Made by a program: the position numbers and the translations under genes
Shown here: positions 1-12,043 of the stretch, piece by piece
How the letters are laid out: each line of letters starts with the position of its first letter
Numbering within the stretch: the stretch's first letter is position 1
Assembly (NCBI GenBank): GCA_934047225.1
Contig: OW203984.1
Location: 3,729,201-3,793,200 of the forward strand
Direction of reading: 5' to 3'
DNA from: Ypsolopha sequella
Taxonomy: Eukaryota > Arthropoda > Insecta > Lepidoptera > Ypsolophidae
DNA length: 64,000 bases
Notes under the pieces: generated by a model
Told to the model about the DNA's origin: nothing
What the model saw: the letters and a program-made list of their open reading frames with translations, nothing else
The model's database searches: none

Positions 1-336
1 GCTTGACGCGCCTCTCGAAGCCTGAAGCTATGGCCGACCGGTTAGGCAGTAAGCCCCACAATAGACAACGTACGACAACCATTGTTCTTCACGTTTCACT
101 ATAGTTAGTTATTGTTCTACCGCCGGCGGCCATTGATATTGAAGTATGATTGAATGCGAGGGAACACAGTTATTTGCGACAAGGCCCTGCCACTGTAACA
201 GAAGGTTTAAGAATTCGGAGCATAACTGATGCCTGTTCTACAATTCTGTAAACACAAATATCAAGACAAAAGATGTTTTAAAAAAATGTTGCTGATTCAT
301 TTTAAACTAAGTCAAAGATTTGAAATTAGTAATACT
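1..336. other. gene-free sequence
   Basis: No coding region, RNA gene or clear repeat boundary is seen. The stretch leads into AT-rich sequence that is the likely 3' untranslated part of the R2-like remnant that follows. Confidence 0.5.
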
Positions 337-565
337 GTAATTTTTATTAACAGGTACATAAATTAAACTTAAATAACATTAAAAATTAAAATCTAAACTA
401 AATAATCTACAAAAGGAAAAATTCTACAAGCTAAACCTATCCAAAACAAAAATATAAGGAGGCGGCATTAAGGAGGCGGCATCTATAAACCACTAAATTA
501 AATTAAAAAAATTGTCTAGATCATCGCTGCCACGAGGCAGGGTAACCAAGACGCTGGATTTTGGA
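337..565 (-). pseudogene. R2-like retrotransposon, extreme 3' remnant
   Basis: On the minus strand, positions 557-493 translate as VLVTLPRGSDDLDNFFNLI followed by a stop. This matches the C-terminus of the large R2-like ORF at 61512-64000 (LLGTLPGDGSDLASIFYLV then stop) in sequence and position. The AT-rich sequence below 493 resembles the 3' untranslated region of that element. The copy is severely 5'-truncated, so only about 20 codons remain. This is the usual state of an incompletely reverse-transcribed non-LTR element, or an old copy cut by later events. Confidence rests on the matching residues and the matching stop position. Confidence 0.6.
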
Positions 566-650
566 TCTCACATACACTACAAAATATATAAATAGAAATA
601 AGTTCACCTTTTAATTAGTGCTTTTAATTTTTAATTAATAAAAAACAAAA

Positions 651-783
651 GTGGCTATAGCTCAGGGGTAGAACGCTGGCCTCTCAATCTTGAGATCCAG
701 GTTCGATCTCCGGTCGGGCATGCATCAATGAGTTTTTCAGAATTTGTGTGCATAGTAATTGTTCTTACTTACCACTTGCTGAA
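651..783 (+). repeat. tRNA-derived SINE, 5' part (head)
   Basis: The first about 70 bases resemble a tRNA gene: an A-box-like TAGCTCAGGGGTAGA and a B-box GGTTCGATCTC at the expected spacing. The sequence then continues into a non-tRNA body. The same head plus body is found uninterrupted on the minus strand at 60765-61120, so this is a SINE rather than a tRNA gene. The body breaks at 783 and resumes at 1322. Internal Pol III promoter boxes are intact by eye; activity is unknown. Confidence 0.75.
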
Positions 784-1321
784 TCCACTGATTAGGAGAG
801 CTTCAGAGTATGTGGCGGATCCTTCATACAAATATTGCAAACGACGCCCGCATCACGTATTATAAGATCCTGACGACGACATAACAGCCCGGATTATAGC
901 ATCCGACCCCCCCAACAACCCCAACGATAATACCTCAGCGACTGCCCCTGTTTTCATTCACCGTTCCCGACGTAGGAGACGTAACACTTCAAACATCATT
1001 TCATCCCCGTTAGACACGAGGCCCTTCGCCCCGGTCACTACAACCACTAAGCTTTCAGCAAACGCTTTGCGTCAACGACGCCTCTACCTCAGACAACTTG
1101 ACACGCGATACAGGTATATACCTGGTCGCTTCTCTCCAATAGAGCACACACCATCAACGTCCTGAGCCGAGGTCCCCCAGCTGGGGGCCCTCAGCGATTG
1201 TTGATTAAAAATCACAGGAGGTGAACGTTCTCGGCGTTCCCTCCTTTTGTCCGGGTAAAGCTGTTAAGGCCAGACGGCCAATAGCATAGTAAGTCACTTA
1301 AAAAAAAAAAAAAAAAAAACA
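784..1321 (+). mobile_element. 5'-truncated LINE inserted in the SINE
   Basis: A 538 bp insertion that ends in about 19 adenines (about 1300-1319) and is flanked by an 11 bp direct repeat CACTTGCTGAA (773-783 and 1322-1332). This is the signature of target-primed reverse transcription. A short open stretch near 1075-1165 (RRLYLRQLDTRYRYIPGRF, stop) is probably the end of a LINE ORF2; the clade cannot be named from what remains. Confidence 0.75.
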
Positions 1322-1536
1322 CACTTGCTGAACGGTGAAGGAAAACATCTTAAAGAAACCTGGATGCCCTAAAAAGCGTGTTTTTGTGCACGAAGTACGG
1401 CGATAGGGCTCACCAACCATCACGTAATCACGTTCGGACGTAATAATCGTCAGCGGGTGTACCGAGTGGGGACTATGACTTAAATTTCACAGTTCACACA
1501 TCTGACATCCGCTCGGGGATTCATGTCGTGACGATC
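1322..1536 (+). repeat. tRNA-derived SINE, 3' part (body)
   Basis: Continuation of the SINE begun at 651. It matches the body of the minus-strand copy at 60765-61120, for example the segments around GTGTACCGAGTG and TCATGTCGTGACGAT. Its end abuts the inverted-repeat element starting at 1537, which seems to have inserted into or replaced the SINE tail. Confidence 0.7.
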
Positions 1537-1768
1537 TATACAACGTGTAGCAGAAAGGTGTAACCATATTTGAAGATCTTGAAACGTTGAAATCTCAAAA
1601 AAAATATGCCCTTCCATACATTTCGGCCGAGCGGCATTGCATTTTTCTATGAAACAGTATTTTTTTTTTATCGAGACACAGGTTTTGTTCCATACTAAAA
1701 GTTGTTCTATACCATTGACTGAATAAGCTCTTCAAATATGGTTACACCTTTCTGTTACACGTTGTATA
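1537..1768. mobile_element. MITE with about 44 bp inverted ends
   Basis: Left end TATACAACGTGTAGCAGAAA (1537 onward) and right end reading TTTCTGTTACACGTTGTATA (to 1768) are near-perfect inverted repeats of about 44 bp. No coding sequence lies between. The same terminal sequence starts a longer, one-ended copy at 9803. The outermost TATA is compatible with a TA target site. Confidence 0.75.
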
Positions 1769-2391
1769 TGTATATTATATATTTAAGTAGTGCCCTAAAA
1801 ATAAGTAATACTGTAACGTCATTTTTTTATGATCTCTAAAATGACAAAATGTCACAAGGATTTTGAACAACCACGTACAGAGAATGCGACTTTAATTAAT
1901 TTATATTATTTTAATTAGAGTGAAGATTACTTCCAATTCCGAGACACATAATAGGATAATATTTATTAATATAAGTGTAAATCCTATTGAAATACTTTTT
2001 TAATTTCGTAGTAGATTGCAAGCTAAAGTTGTCCATCTATTATAAGGTTTATTAGCGCAATAAGTGAACCAGGTGTCAATATTACACATTGTTCACACAC
2101 TTCATGAGACAATTTCTTTAATTAATTACATTCTTGCAAACACACACACCCCTTCACCTTACTTACAAAAGCGTGCACTCCTCCGCACATAATAAATAAA
2201 CAATGTTATCGTATTGTGTCTACCCACGTGTACCTATTGAATATAATAACCGCAACTGACATGCTGCAAGACAGCTGCAGCATCCAGCGTATGTCGGTGT
2301 CAGGAATTTTATACAAAATGTATTAACTTTGTTTGTATAATTGAGGCGTGTGCTTGAACAACGCTGTTTGTTATACTATGGCGAAAGTTAT
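1769..2391. other. gene-free sequence
   Basis: AT-rich sequence without supported features; the short open frames overlapping 2309-2515 have no recognisable product. Confidence 0.5.
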
Positions 2392-3538
2392 CCCTTAATA
2401 AGGCGCGAGCCTGTGTGAAAGCTAGCTTAAAATTGATCGTGGATATAGGGTAAATAGACATCGTAGATTCCAAAAATAATTTTTTGAGAGGGGGGATACG
2501 TGGTTTTCCCCCCATTTTTTCGGTGGGAAATTATTTCCCTTTGCCCGATAAGGTCTGTGATTTGTCCCAAACGGTGGGAAAATAATTCCCTTTGCCCGTT
2601 TATGTAACGTACTTTTAGCATACTTTTGTTGTTTTTGAGATACTAGTACTCGCCCCTGGATTTTGATTCTTTGATATATGTTTTTTATGAATTATATTTT
2701 CTCTATTGTTTTTATTACAAAAACCAAGCTTTATTTTCGATGTATCATTATGTTCTATGTATTTCATTACTAAATTAGCAAATTAAAAACAAAACTAAGC
2801 AATTATCGCTTTATTACGAAATAAAAAAACATATCAACAACTCCTGCTGCCCTTTTATTTGCTGTTTACGCTTGTTCATGTTCTATTTAGCCTAGAAATA
2901 AATGAAAATCTGTAATAAGTGTCACAGACAAAGAGGAAAATTTGGTCTCAAAAAGAATTTGTGATATTTTGCCATACCTATATGAATTTTGCAAAACACC
3001 TTATAAAAACCTATTTCCCGAATATCAGCTTTCGATCCCCAGTATTTTTGGTTGTACGTTGCAAATCACCCACACGCAGTCACGATACTTTTTTATATAT
3101 GTAATTTGAAAGAAATTACAAGTCGCTATCGGGCAAAGGGATATAATTTCCCACTTTGAAATTCGAACATTCTTAGGGTTTTATCACTTACAGAGACATA
3201 AAAATACTATACAGTACCGCTTGAATATAGATATTACATGAAATAGTAACCACAATCTACTTACGGGATTATTCGTAGAACAAAATTTTTATTTTTCACA
3301 GAATTTACCGAAAAAGGATCACTTTTTGTCAATGAAATCACACGACTGAACTTTGCTATTGACATTTCAATTCAAGTTGCCGCCATATTACTAAAAGTGT
3401 TGCCAGCTAAAAAAAAAAAACTTCTAAAGAACTGCACTGTATAGTTGCGTTCAATCTATGGGCTATCTGTCACGTAAACAAAAATTTTGTTTAAAATGGT
3501 ACTTGGTGGGAAATAATATCCCTTTGCCTTATTAAGGG
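2392..3538. mobile_element. non-autonomous TIR element with palindromic subrepeats
   Basis: The ends are CCCTTAATAAGGC (2392-2404) and its exact inverse GCCTTATTAAGGG (3526-3538), flanked on both sides by TTAT (2388-2391 and 3539-3542), a probable target-site duplication. Inside are four copies of a partly palindromic motif, GGTGGGAAAT..ATTCCCTTTGCCC, at 2522-2546, 2573-2597, 3131-3153 (inverted) and 3505-3528. They could be transposase-binding subrepeats. No transposase ORF is present. A 22 bp match to the joined flanks lies at about 7351-7372. Confidence 0.75.
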
Positions 3539-4811
3539 TTATCTAATGATGGAACAATGCAAATCTTTGTAACATACATCGTTGATCAACTGTATGTCAA
3601 CGTTTGACTGTTGCTAAACTTCACTACTATTATGAGTATGACATAGCCAAAACAAAAACCAGTTCCGGGCGTGGCTTATTCATGTCACGTTTGCGCGCGG
3701 GGGGAAATTCGTCCCGGTCTCTAAGCTCGCGTCCACCATAGCAAAAATACGAATAGAGTGGACGAGGCAGGGTCAAAAGTAATACGTATTTTATTTTATC
3801 TAATTTATTAGTGTATTTCGATCATCGTCACACGGCATTGATCCTACTTGCTATCACGTCGGGACGTAAATTTATTATGGTCGGCTAAAAGTGGTTTTTT
3901 GAGTGTTGGATTTATCAGTTGACCCTCGGAACATTTCAGACACTCCTTTAGAGATACATAATAATATCGTGACGGTTAATTGTCACCATTACCCATGCTT
4001 TAAATATTTTTCACCCGTTGAGCTGGTTTTACACTTGCGGGAAAATAACTTGGACCAAAAATTTCTTTACAAAAAATTTTTACTAAAGTTGTTGTTACAA
4101 AAAGTGGAATCTAACAAATATTCTCAGAAGGAATGCACCACGTCACTATCTATCTCACTGTAGCCTATATCAATTATGCCTCTCTCATTCAACTACGTTT
4201 CACTGCGTTACTATCTCATTCCAACTCATTTTAAATAGCGTCACTATTTATCTCACTCTAACGCGTGTTAAATGGCATTTCTAATGAACGTCAAATAGTT
4301 TTACTGCCCTCTCTTTCATTCTAAATTCTAATTATTTCAAAAAATACGCAGCTCCTTTGGTAGTAAAATAGCAATAACTTTTTTTTCAAAAGTAATACAA
4401 AGAAATTGCCAGATCATTGAAAAACAATATTTGATGAGCCGTTACTTAAGACAATTTGCAAAACTAACATAGTTCATTTTTTTTCAGGGTGTGGTGTCGA
4501 ACTAACCTAATTACAAAAAAATGCTCATAAATTGGGTTTTAATTTTTTCTTCCTGATGTTACAGCATTTCAAGGTTTATTTTTGACTTTATCAATAGCAG
4601 GACTATTCATAGTTGCGCAACAAAATTTTATTCTTAGAATTTAGAACTGGTTAGCTTTGACTCTCAAAAATCTATTCGAATTTATAAAAGTACCATCAAC
4701 TCGAAGACTATCTACTTTTTGCTGAGGTCATAATTTGATATTCTGGTCAGTCAAGAGCTGGCCTACCAGCCTTCCAAGGGAAAGCGTTGACTTTTGGGAC
4801 ACCTGTTTACC
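3539..4811. other. gene-free sequence
   Basis: No supported gene. Degenerate iterations of a phrase like GTCACTATCTATCTCACT occur at about 4141, 4190 and 4240, suggesting a decayed tandem repeat. The 86-residue open frame at 3903-4163 has no recognisable features. Confidence 0.5.
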
Positions 4812-6460
4812 CTTGGGATAAATCGCAAAGTGTTTAAAATATAGACATTTATTTGTATCATAGTTTAAAATGTTCAGGTCCCTTTACGCAAAATGAAAAA
4901 ACAAAACTCTTTTAGGATTAATTTATTGTCCCTATGTTTGTCTGTTTGTCCGTTTGTCTAGGCAATTTTTCTGGGTAAAATCAATAAATGCTAATATTTA
5001 CAGCCCTGTAAAACATACATATTATAACGTTTTTATGGCCTCTTATTTAACTTTTTCATACAAATTTTCTCTTTATGAAAATATAGAGATCAACACTTGA
5101 CATAATATTTTGCATTTGAAAGAAAGCACAGAAAGGAACTGTAGAACAAATAATGTAAAAAATATAAAAACCATATAGTTCTATTCTAAAGGGATTAATA
5201 ATTTACCGTTTGTTCAATGTGGCGATAGCTTTGTTTAACGGTAAAGTACAACTTTTACCTAAGACAATTTATTGTTAAAATATTGCTATATGCATTAACA
5301 TATTTTAATGATATTATGGTATCTTCAAAATAATTGGGTTTTCCATAAGCGTGATATCAGATTATTTAAGTAATTTACGGCTGGTATCACGACGACGGAT
5401 AAGCCAATTATTTTATTACTATTGTTATATAATTAAAAATATGTTTATGCATACAGCAGACTTTTAACTATAAGTTTTCTTAACTAAAAGTTGTATTTTT
5501 ACTTATTGAAATTGTATTTCTCATCAAGAAGTGCAAGATGACAAGATATTCAAAATAAGTTAATTGAATTTGTGAAATGGTTTCAGGTAAAAACAGTTTT
5601 CCATGAAACGGTAACTGTTTATACTTAGCAAAGTGTGTAAACTTAGTCATCTTAACATGAAAGACGCCTGTATTTCTCTCTTTTTTATTTCCAGTATAGA
5701 TAAAAATATACAAACTTGTTAAACTTTGCGTAAAAACGAGGCAACATTGACGATATCCTGACAGCTATTATGATGGTGTTTTATTAAATTTTGCTTTTTG
5801 GGCTGTATAGAGACATAGTTAGATGTCACTAGAATGTACTCATGAAAAAAGATATGAAGAAAATAAGCTGTAGAGTTCACTTTCAGTTTATACCTATTGT
5901 ATGAATTTTAAGAAAAATACAGGGGTAAATGGAAAAGGAAAACCTTGTATTAAACTATTTGTTATCTTAGTAAAAATAATTCAAGGAAAAAAATAAATAA
6001 AGCTATCGCCACATTGAACAGTAGATAATTAATCCCTTTAGAATAGAACAACATTGTTTTCATATTATTTACATTATTTGTTCAACAATTCCTTTCTGTG
6101 TTGACTTTTAAATGCAAAATATTATCTCAAGTGTTCATCCCTACATTTTCATAGTGAGAAAATTTGTATGAAAAACGTAAAATTAATAAAAACGTCAAAA
6201 GTATGTTTTTACAGCTCTATAGAGGGCCGTTAACATTGGTATTTATTAATTTTACCCAGAAAAAATTGTCTAGACAAACGGACAGACAGACAAACATAGG
6301 GATAACAAATTAATCCTAAAAGAGTTTCATTTTTTCATTTTGCGTAACAGGACCTGAACATGTACCGACAGGATTATCTACGATCTAATAATTTTGCCAT
6401 GCACTGTAAATATTTCAAAATAAATTTCTATATTTTAAATACTTGGCGATTTATCCCAAG
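4812..6460. mobile_element. large fold-back element, 420-460 bp inverted arms
   Basis: The segment 4812-5230 is the inverted, diverged partner of 6001-6460. The outer end reads CTTGGGATAAATCGC and the inner end reaches GGCGATAGCT. Both arms carry the Lepidoptera-like phrase GTTTGTCTGTTTGTCCGTTTG or its inverse. The arms frame a 770 bp core, part of which (about 5480-5830) recurs inverted at 52440-52750. No transposase is visible. Exact outer ends are uncertain because weaker similarity continues outward for some bases. Confidence 0.7.
5480..5830 (-). repeat. dispersed repeat, copy 1, inside the fold-back element
   Basis: Related, in opposite orientation, to 52440-52750. Both copies keep an open frame encoding a shared stretch (KKERNTGVFHVKMTKF here, KKERNTDVVHVKKTKF there). 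The DNA is similar too, so the shared frame alone does not prove coding. No known domain is recognised. Confidence 0.55.
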
Positions 6461-8191
6461 TAAGTGTACCTATATAATTTGCAAAAAACTTCACTTATTG
6501 GACCTGAAATAGTGAGCCAATACTAGAGGGTAATTTCACGAAAAGATCATTGACCTTTGATACAGATCTCAGTAAGTATAAGTAAATTCATTTGGGTTTC
6601 AATAACGATCAAAAAATTATCCTTTTAGAGTAACATATATTATTTTCCCGCATAAAATTATGAATTAATTCCAAATTCATTCAGTTTTGTTGTTATGACT
6701 ATGGCACGATGTAGCTAAATCACTCATACGCATATTTTGTTGAGTTTTTAACGGCAGGAATATGATGCTCCTCAAAATATTACTTTATAAAATTAATTTC
6801 AATGTGTTTTGAAGTAGTTTTAGGAGATATTTATAGCTTGCAAAAAAGGGCACAGGTTCCACGTCATACGGGCGCCAACGCTAGGCGCATAGAGTAAATT
6901 ATATATAGGGCGTAGACTGACAATATCTTGCTGCTGCCGACTGCATCAGTGGATTTACGTATTTTTGGAAAAAGGGGGTGCTTTTTTTGACCCGAATAAC
7001 GCGGTATTTGGAAAATGAATAGATATCATTCACACTAATTTTATTAAAAAAAAACCAACAAAATCGCGAAAGCGATACCTGAAACAAAATCGATAAGAAG
7101 TGGGCAATGGAGGGTTACAAAAAAATTCATTGACAGTACAAATATGAATCGATTAACGTGGTTTGTGAAAAATAATACCTTAAAGTTCAACCAAAAACAT
7201 GTATTTTTTTTATGGCTATACGTAACCTAATTATTGCAACAAAATCATCCGAAAGCTGACATTTTATTTCTGTTTGTATTTTCGTTCCCCTTATGATCGT
7301 AAAGCAAAACTCAGTTGCAAACAATGCGAGTGTTGACGGACAGCATTTTTCCATCATTAGATAACTTTCGCCTAAATGTATTATTATATGTATGTAATGT
7401 TTTTCAGAACAATGTATGTATCTTATTTTAAAGGGCTGTTTTAGTAGGCGTTGTATTTTTCCCCTATTTTATGCTTTTCTGTTAAACTCTTCCCGAAACT
7501 TTTGACTTTTTCCCTTAACAGATCAAAAGATCAAAAGAGATGAGTTATATCAAGTTTTCTGCCTCAGCTTTAATCTAATAGTTTGAAAGCTTTTCTACAC
7601 AGCGGCCGAGAATATTCATAAGAATCCCTTACGTTTTATATAAAACATTTAGATATAATTTCACATTTTAATTCTAAATAACAGAAATAACTCAATGGTC
7701 CTCATTGATTGTTTAGAATAGCAAGAAATTGAATCTTATATTAATGCTACAAGCAATTTTGAACAAAACTTTAAATCGCGATAAAAAAGAAAATTTTAAA
7801 TTGCTTTATTGCATATTGTAATATTTTTTTAACAAACATTGTTCTTTTTATAACAAAAGTTTGTTAACCTCACTGACAACACCAGGCCTCAATTTTACTT
7901 AAAATTCAGCTGATAATGTTAAAATGCACTGTATGGAATATACCCGTAAGGTTGGCAACACTGCCTTTCGTTCACTGTCCTTTCCATTTTACATTTCAAT
8001 AACAAATATGTGCTCTGAACTGCTCTGTGCAAAATATTGCATAAAAATAAAAGCCTGTAAATTGCCTTAAAATAAAGTTTTGTATGTTCCTGCTGGTACA
8101 AGCACGGTGCCATAAACATAAAGTCGCATAATGATGATTATTCATTTTTTGAGAATTTGGGAAAACCATGCACGGGTATATTAAATCAGCC
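6461..8191. other. gene-free sequence
   Basis: No supported gene or RNA. The only item of note is the empty-site-like match at about 7351-7372 to the flanks of the element at 2392-3538. Confidence 0.5.
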
Positions 8192-8337
8192 ACAGGTAGC
8201 GCCACGGTTTTTGCCTGCTCGGTGAAAGTGGTGGGGGACTAGCGCATATGTTCATTTGCGCACAAAAAACCATGTGCGACAGAGAAGAAATTACTAGCGC
8301 ATTCAAGGTCAGCGGCCAAAACCGTGGCTCTACCTGT
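8192..8337. repeat. short inverted-repeat (hairpin) element
   Basis: ACAGGTAGCGCCACGGTTTT at the left pairs with AAAACCGTGGCTCTACCTGT at the right. The total length is about 146 bp with no coding capacity. It has the form of a small MITE; no target duplication could be assigned. Confidence 0.6.
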
Positions 8338-8814
8338 ATCACTTGTCTTTCGGTCATTCAGATATTCCTCACGCAATTCAATAGTAAAAATAATAATTTG
8401 TTAAAGAATGTAACTAATAGGTATATAATAATTAATCAGTCTGACATTTCCCTTACTTCAAGGAACCAGTAAAAATGCAGCCGCAGGCTTCTAGCTTCAA
8501 TATTCTTTGATTACTCTATCCACCGACCACCAGCTAGTCTTTTAGACACGTGGACTAATCGACAATAGACTTTATTGCTTGTTAATAAAAGTATTGCCAT
8601 TTTGCTAGTGTAGCACAAGTCGACCTTCCTTCCCTGTAATAGTTTTTGTCACGACACTGTCACCTTCTCACACAATTACTGTGAATCCAGTTTTACTTTT
8701 TGTGATTTCTCGTTCATTTAATAGTGATTGAGGTTGCGGAGTCACCTTTTTGGCTTCCTTGATTTAAATTACGAACTTCTCGCAATTCCATTCGCAAAAC
8801 AAATAAACGACTTT

Positions 8815-8996
8815 TAGACCGTAAGTTTGTTGTAGGTAACTATATCTAGTCGAGTACCAGCATGACAAAGCCCCACTTTTTTCATGACTGTACACAGCCT
8901 GCCCAGTTTTGCCAAGGTTAGCAGGCTGTTTGAGAAGAACTTTTTGTCCTTCTTCTCACACGAGATTTGTCATTTGCTCGACAAACTTACGGTCTA
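8815..8996. repeat. inverted-repeat element with two internal hairpins
   Basis: The ends TAGACCGTAAGTTTGT and ACAAACTTACGGTCTA are perfect inverted repeats. Inside are two consecutive stem-loops: CAGCCTGC/GCAGGCTG (8895-8928) and GAGAAGAA/TTCTTCTC (8932-8957). It could be a MITE or a structured non-coding RNA; the first is more economical. Confidence 0.6.
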
Positions 8997-9057
8997 TTTG
9001 AACACTGTACCATTTTAAACTGGAAAACATACAGATCAATACACGATATTTCTAGTT

Positions 9058-9180
9058 TTAGTTTTAGGGTTCTGTACCCAAAGGGCATAACGGAGCCCTG
9101 TTAATGTCACTCTGTTGTCTGTCCGTCTGTGCCTCCACTCGTCTGTCCGTATGTCACGGAATGGGTTACAGGCCTAAAAT
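9058..9180 (+). repeat. fragment of a Lepidoptera-typical dispersed repeat
   Basis: Begins TTTTAGGGTTCTGTACCCAA and runs into a series of GTCCGTCTGT phrases. It is related, in opposite orientation, to the longer copy at 29268-29550. I recognise this type of repeat from moth and butterfly genomes. Confidence 0.65.
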
Positions 9181-9344
9181 TTGGATATTTTGTAAGGAAT
9201 TTTGACCAATAACAAATATTGAATTAGAAATTTAGTAAAATTATTTTTCAGGAATGGTCCTATACGTGAAAAAGGAGCCTAAAAAATAATTTTACCCTTG
9301 CATCTGGGGTGTCGTTGTGTAGAGCTCATTTAGTAAAGTACAAA

Positions 9345-9804
9345 TATACAGGGTGATTGGTAATTCGACCTATTCCTTGAAAGGAGTTATACTAGAGATC
9401 ATTTCCAACAAATTAAGTCCTATCAACTAGGTGTTGAAAATGAATGGTGTCCGAGTTACGAAGGTTTTTATATTATTTTTCAAACTTTCAGACTAATAAC
9501 CAAAAATAAATATTTTAAAAATAACTATTCCTCTGTAAGCACTTATTTATTATATTTCTGATCAATGATAGATGAGTGATCATGTATAAAAAGATACGTG
9601 CCCTGAATTCCCATAATCTCAGAATTAAAAGGTCTTAAGTGGAAACAAAACCTTTTTATTTTGTAATTTTTGAAATATCGACGTGTTTTACTTGAAAAAA
9701 AAATTGTCATTTTCGACTTCTAGTTGATAGGCATTATTTGTTGGAAATGATCCCTAGTATAACCCCTTTAAAGGAATAGGTCGAATTACCAATCACCCTG
9801 TATA
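9345..9804. mobile_element. MITE with about 85 bp TIRs, CAGGGTG-type end
   Basis: The left end TATACAGGGTGATTGGTAAT and the right end reading ATTACCAATCACCCTGTATA are inverted; the similarity continues for about 85 bp. No ORF lies inside. TA or TATA at both edges suggests a TA target. The element nested at 52978-53372 has the same CAGGGTG start but a different interior. Confidence 0.8.
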
Positions 9805-10560
9805 TACAACGTGTAACAGAAAGGTGTAACCATATTTGAAGAGCTTATTCAGTCAATGTTATAGAACGACTTTTACTATGGAACAAATCGGGTATCTCGA
9901 AAAAAAAATTAACTGTTTCATAGAAAAATGCAATGCCACTCGGTGGAAATGTATGGAAGGGCAGATTATTTTTTCGAGATTTCATTCGGCAGGCTATATC
10001 GGTTACTTTCGATCTCTGACGGATTTGCTCATTTCGGATGTTATCCATCAGAGATTACCGCAGTGCTTAAGAGGATGGCATACCCTAGCAACTTTTTTTA
10101 TTACACGTCCAGCACAATAAGTGTAATGCCAAAGAACTTATTTGCTTTTCATAGAGGCGATTATATGTTGGCTATTTGGCCTCTTTTTCTTTGACGTGTA
10201 ATTCCAGTGATTACGCAGCGAAACAAAGTGTTTTTAGCTAATACTCAAAATATTTTATAGGGAAAAAAATATTGGATGTAGGTAAAATCCCTTCATAATT
10301 TTGCCTATTTTATAAAAAAAAACAAGTTGATCTCTTAACCGTGTTTTTGAAACGAAAGTTTGAAAACCAAAAAAAATTGGGTGGAATTTTTTTTTTTTGA
10401 CAAAAGTATTAATCTTGATACATTGTTTATAGGTGGAATCCCTAGATAAAAGATCGATAAATCAAATATATTTTCTTCAATATTAGTTTATTAGACCTAG
10501 TTTCTTCCAATGAACCCCTGGTGTTGTTGATGTTCTAGTGTCAGGTGTCCTGTTAAGGGC
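9803..10560 (+). repeat. dispersed repeat family copy (one end shared with the 1537 MITE)
   Basis: Starts with the same terminal sequence as the MITE at 1537 (TATACAACGTGTAACAGAAA). From about 10068 to 10556 it matches 32765-33255 closely, including the ending GGTGTTGTTGATGTTCTAG followed by TCAGGTGTCCTGTTAA. The overlapping open frames of up to 94 codons are not conserved as protein and are not called. No inverted right end is present. Confidence 0.65.
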
Positions 10561-10765
10561 TAAAGTATATAACTAGAGCGTCTTTCCAGTGATGACGTAC
10601 GGCGCTGAAACGTGGTCCAAGTAGTCCAAGAACTTGATCTGCCGATTTAGGGCCACTCAGTGACCTATGGAGCGGGCAATACTTGGGATTATTTATTAAT
10701 TAACCTGAATTATTTATTTGATGAAATCAATATCAATGGTAAAAATTTATCCTTTCGTTCATGCT

Positions 10766-11482
10766 ATCATAGATAAATAGAGGAAGGATAGATTGCTCAC
10801 TCCATATCATCACGGCATTGTTCTAATAACAAAGCCCGCGTAAAACTTATTATTTTCGCCGGTACCTAGTAGTTCGACTATACTAGATATATTGTGACAT
10901 ACCCAGTGCCATCTATCGAACAGTTGATGAAACGAAATTCGATGTGTGTGTGTGTGGCAACTATACTGCGCCCACAAAAACAAAAAATTGCTAGAATACG
11001 ACAATACGCATGGCATGGCATACGATAAATCTGAGGATAAATCGCTCAACCGTGCATGACAGTTGAGTCAAAGAGTAAAGTTATATATCGGTATGTATGA
11101 GTAGTGTGTGTTAGGTAAATAAAGCGTATTTTAATGCACATATTTTGTTTAATTGATCGTTGTGCGCAATCTACTGGGATTCAAAATAACCATCTGCACG
11201 CTTAGTTAGGTTGCCAACTTACCACCGACAGTTTAATGAAAAAAATGTTTAAAACACCTGATTAAGAATTCACTATTTTCTGATGCGATGTTATGAAAAT
11301 TTTGTGTTTTTATTCATAAAATAAATAAGTATGATGAACCAGAACAGTAAAATGCTATATTTCGTCGATTTCAGACAAATTTTATTTCCAGCGAGACAAG
11401 TAACGCCATCTAGCAACGTTTTTTTAGTATTGCGAACAGTACAAGGAGATAGCAATCTATACTTCCTTTATTTATCTATGAT
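10766..11482. mobile_element. MITE with about 35 bp TIRs
   Basis: ATCATAGATAAATAGAGGAA at the left is the inverse, with a few changes, of the right end TTCCTTTATTTATCTATGAT. The span is 717 bp. GCT borders both sides (10763-10765 and 11483-11485), a possible 3 bp duplication. No coding sequence is seen inside. Confidence 0.65.
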
Positions 11483-12043
11483 GCTATCCAACTAGCACAG
11501 AATGTAGCTTCACGATGGTATCATCAAAACTTCTCCAAATTGGACATATCTGCCTCCCATGAGTTCGCCTGAATTCTAAAATCTACTCTACATATCAATG
11601 AGAAGCGAGTGCAGTGAACTAAACCAACTGACAGGACGACCATTTCACTCAAACAGTCTCTTAGGAAATCAGGGTACGAGTATGTTTAATACTACCTTCT
11701 CTGTGATTGTAACTGGTTTATTCGTCCAAGGACTGTACGGATTGAACTTTTGAGAGTTGGTTTATATTTGGTCCTAGCTGCATAAGTAAATAAGTATAAA
11801 AGGTGAAATTTAATCAACGGCTTGAATTGAATTGAATTCATACTCGGTTAGTGATCAGGAACAAAGTTCAATGAGCCTTTTTTTAGAAATAATGTTTTTT
11901 TTTGTGTCCGTACGAACTGTGGGTCTACCGCGTAATTCTTATTTTCATCAACATCAACTTGAGATTGAAATTTGTCGTGCGTGCGACGACGCCCGCCTAA
12001 CATGCCATCTCTTTTGCACGCGTTGAATTTCGCATGCATTTAA

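Noticed and set aside
651..720. tRNA gene on the plus strand (and 61047-61120 on the minus strand)
   Set aside because: Both continue into the same non-tRNA body, and the stems pair poorly. They are SINE heads.
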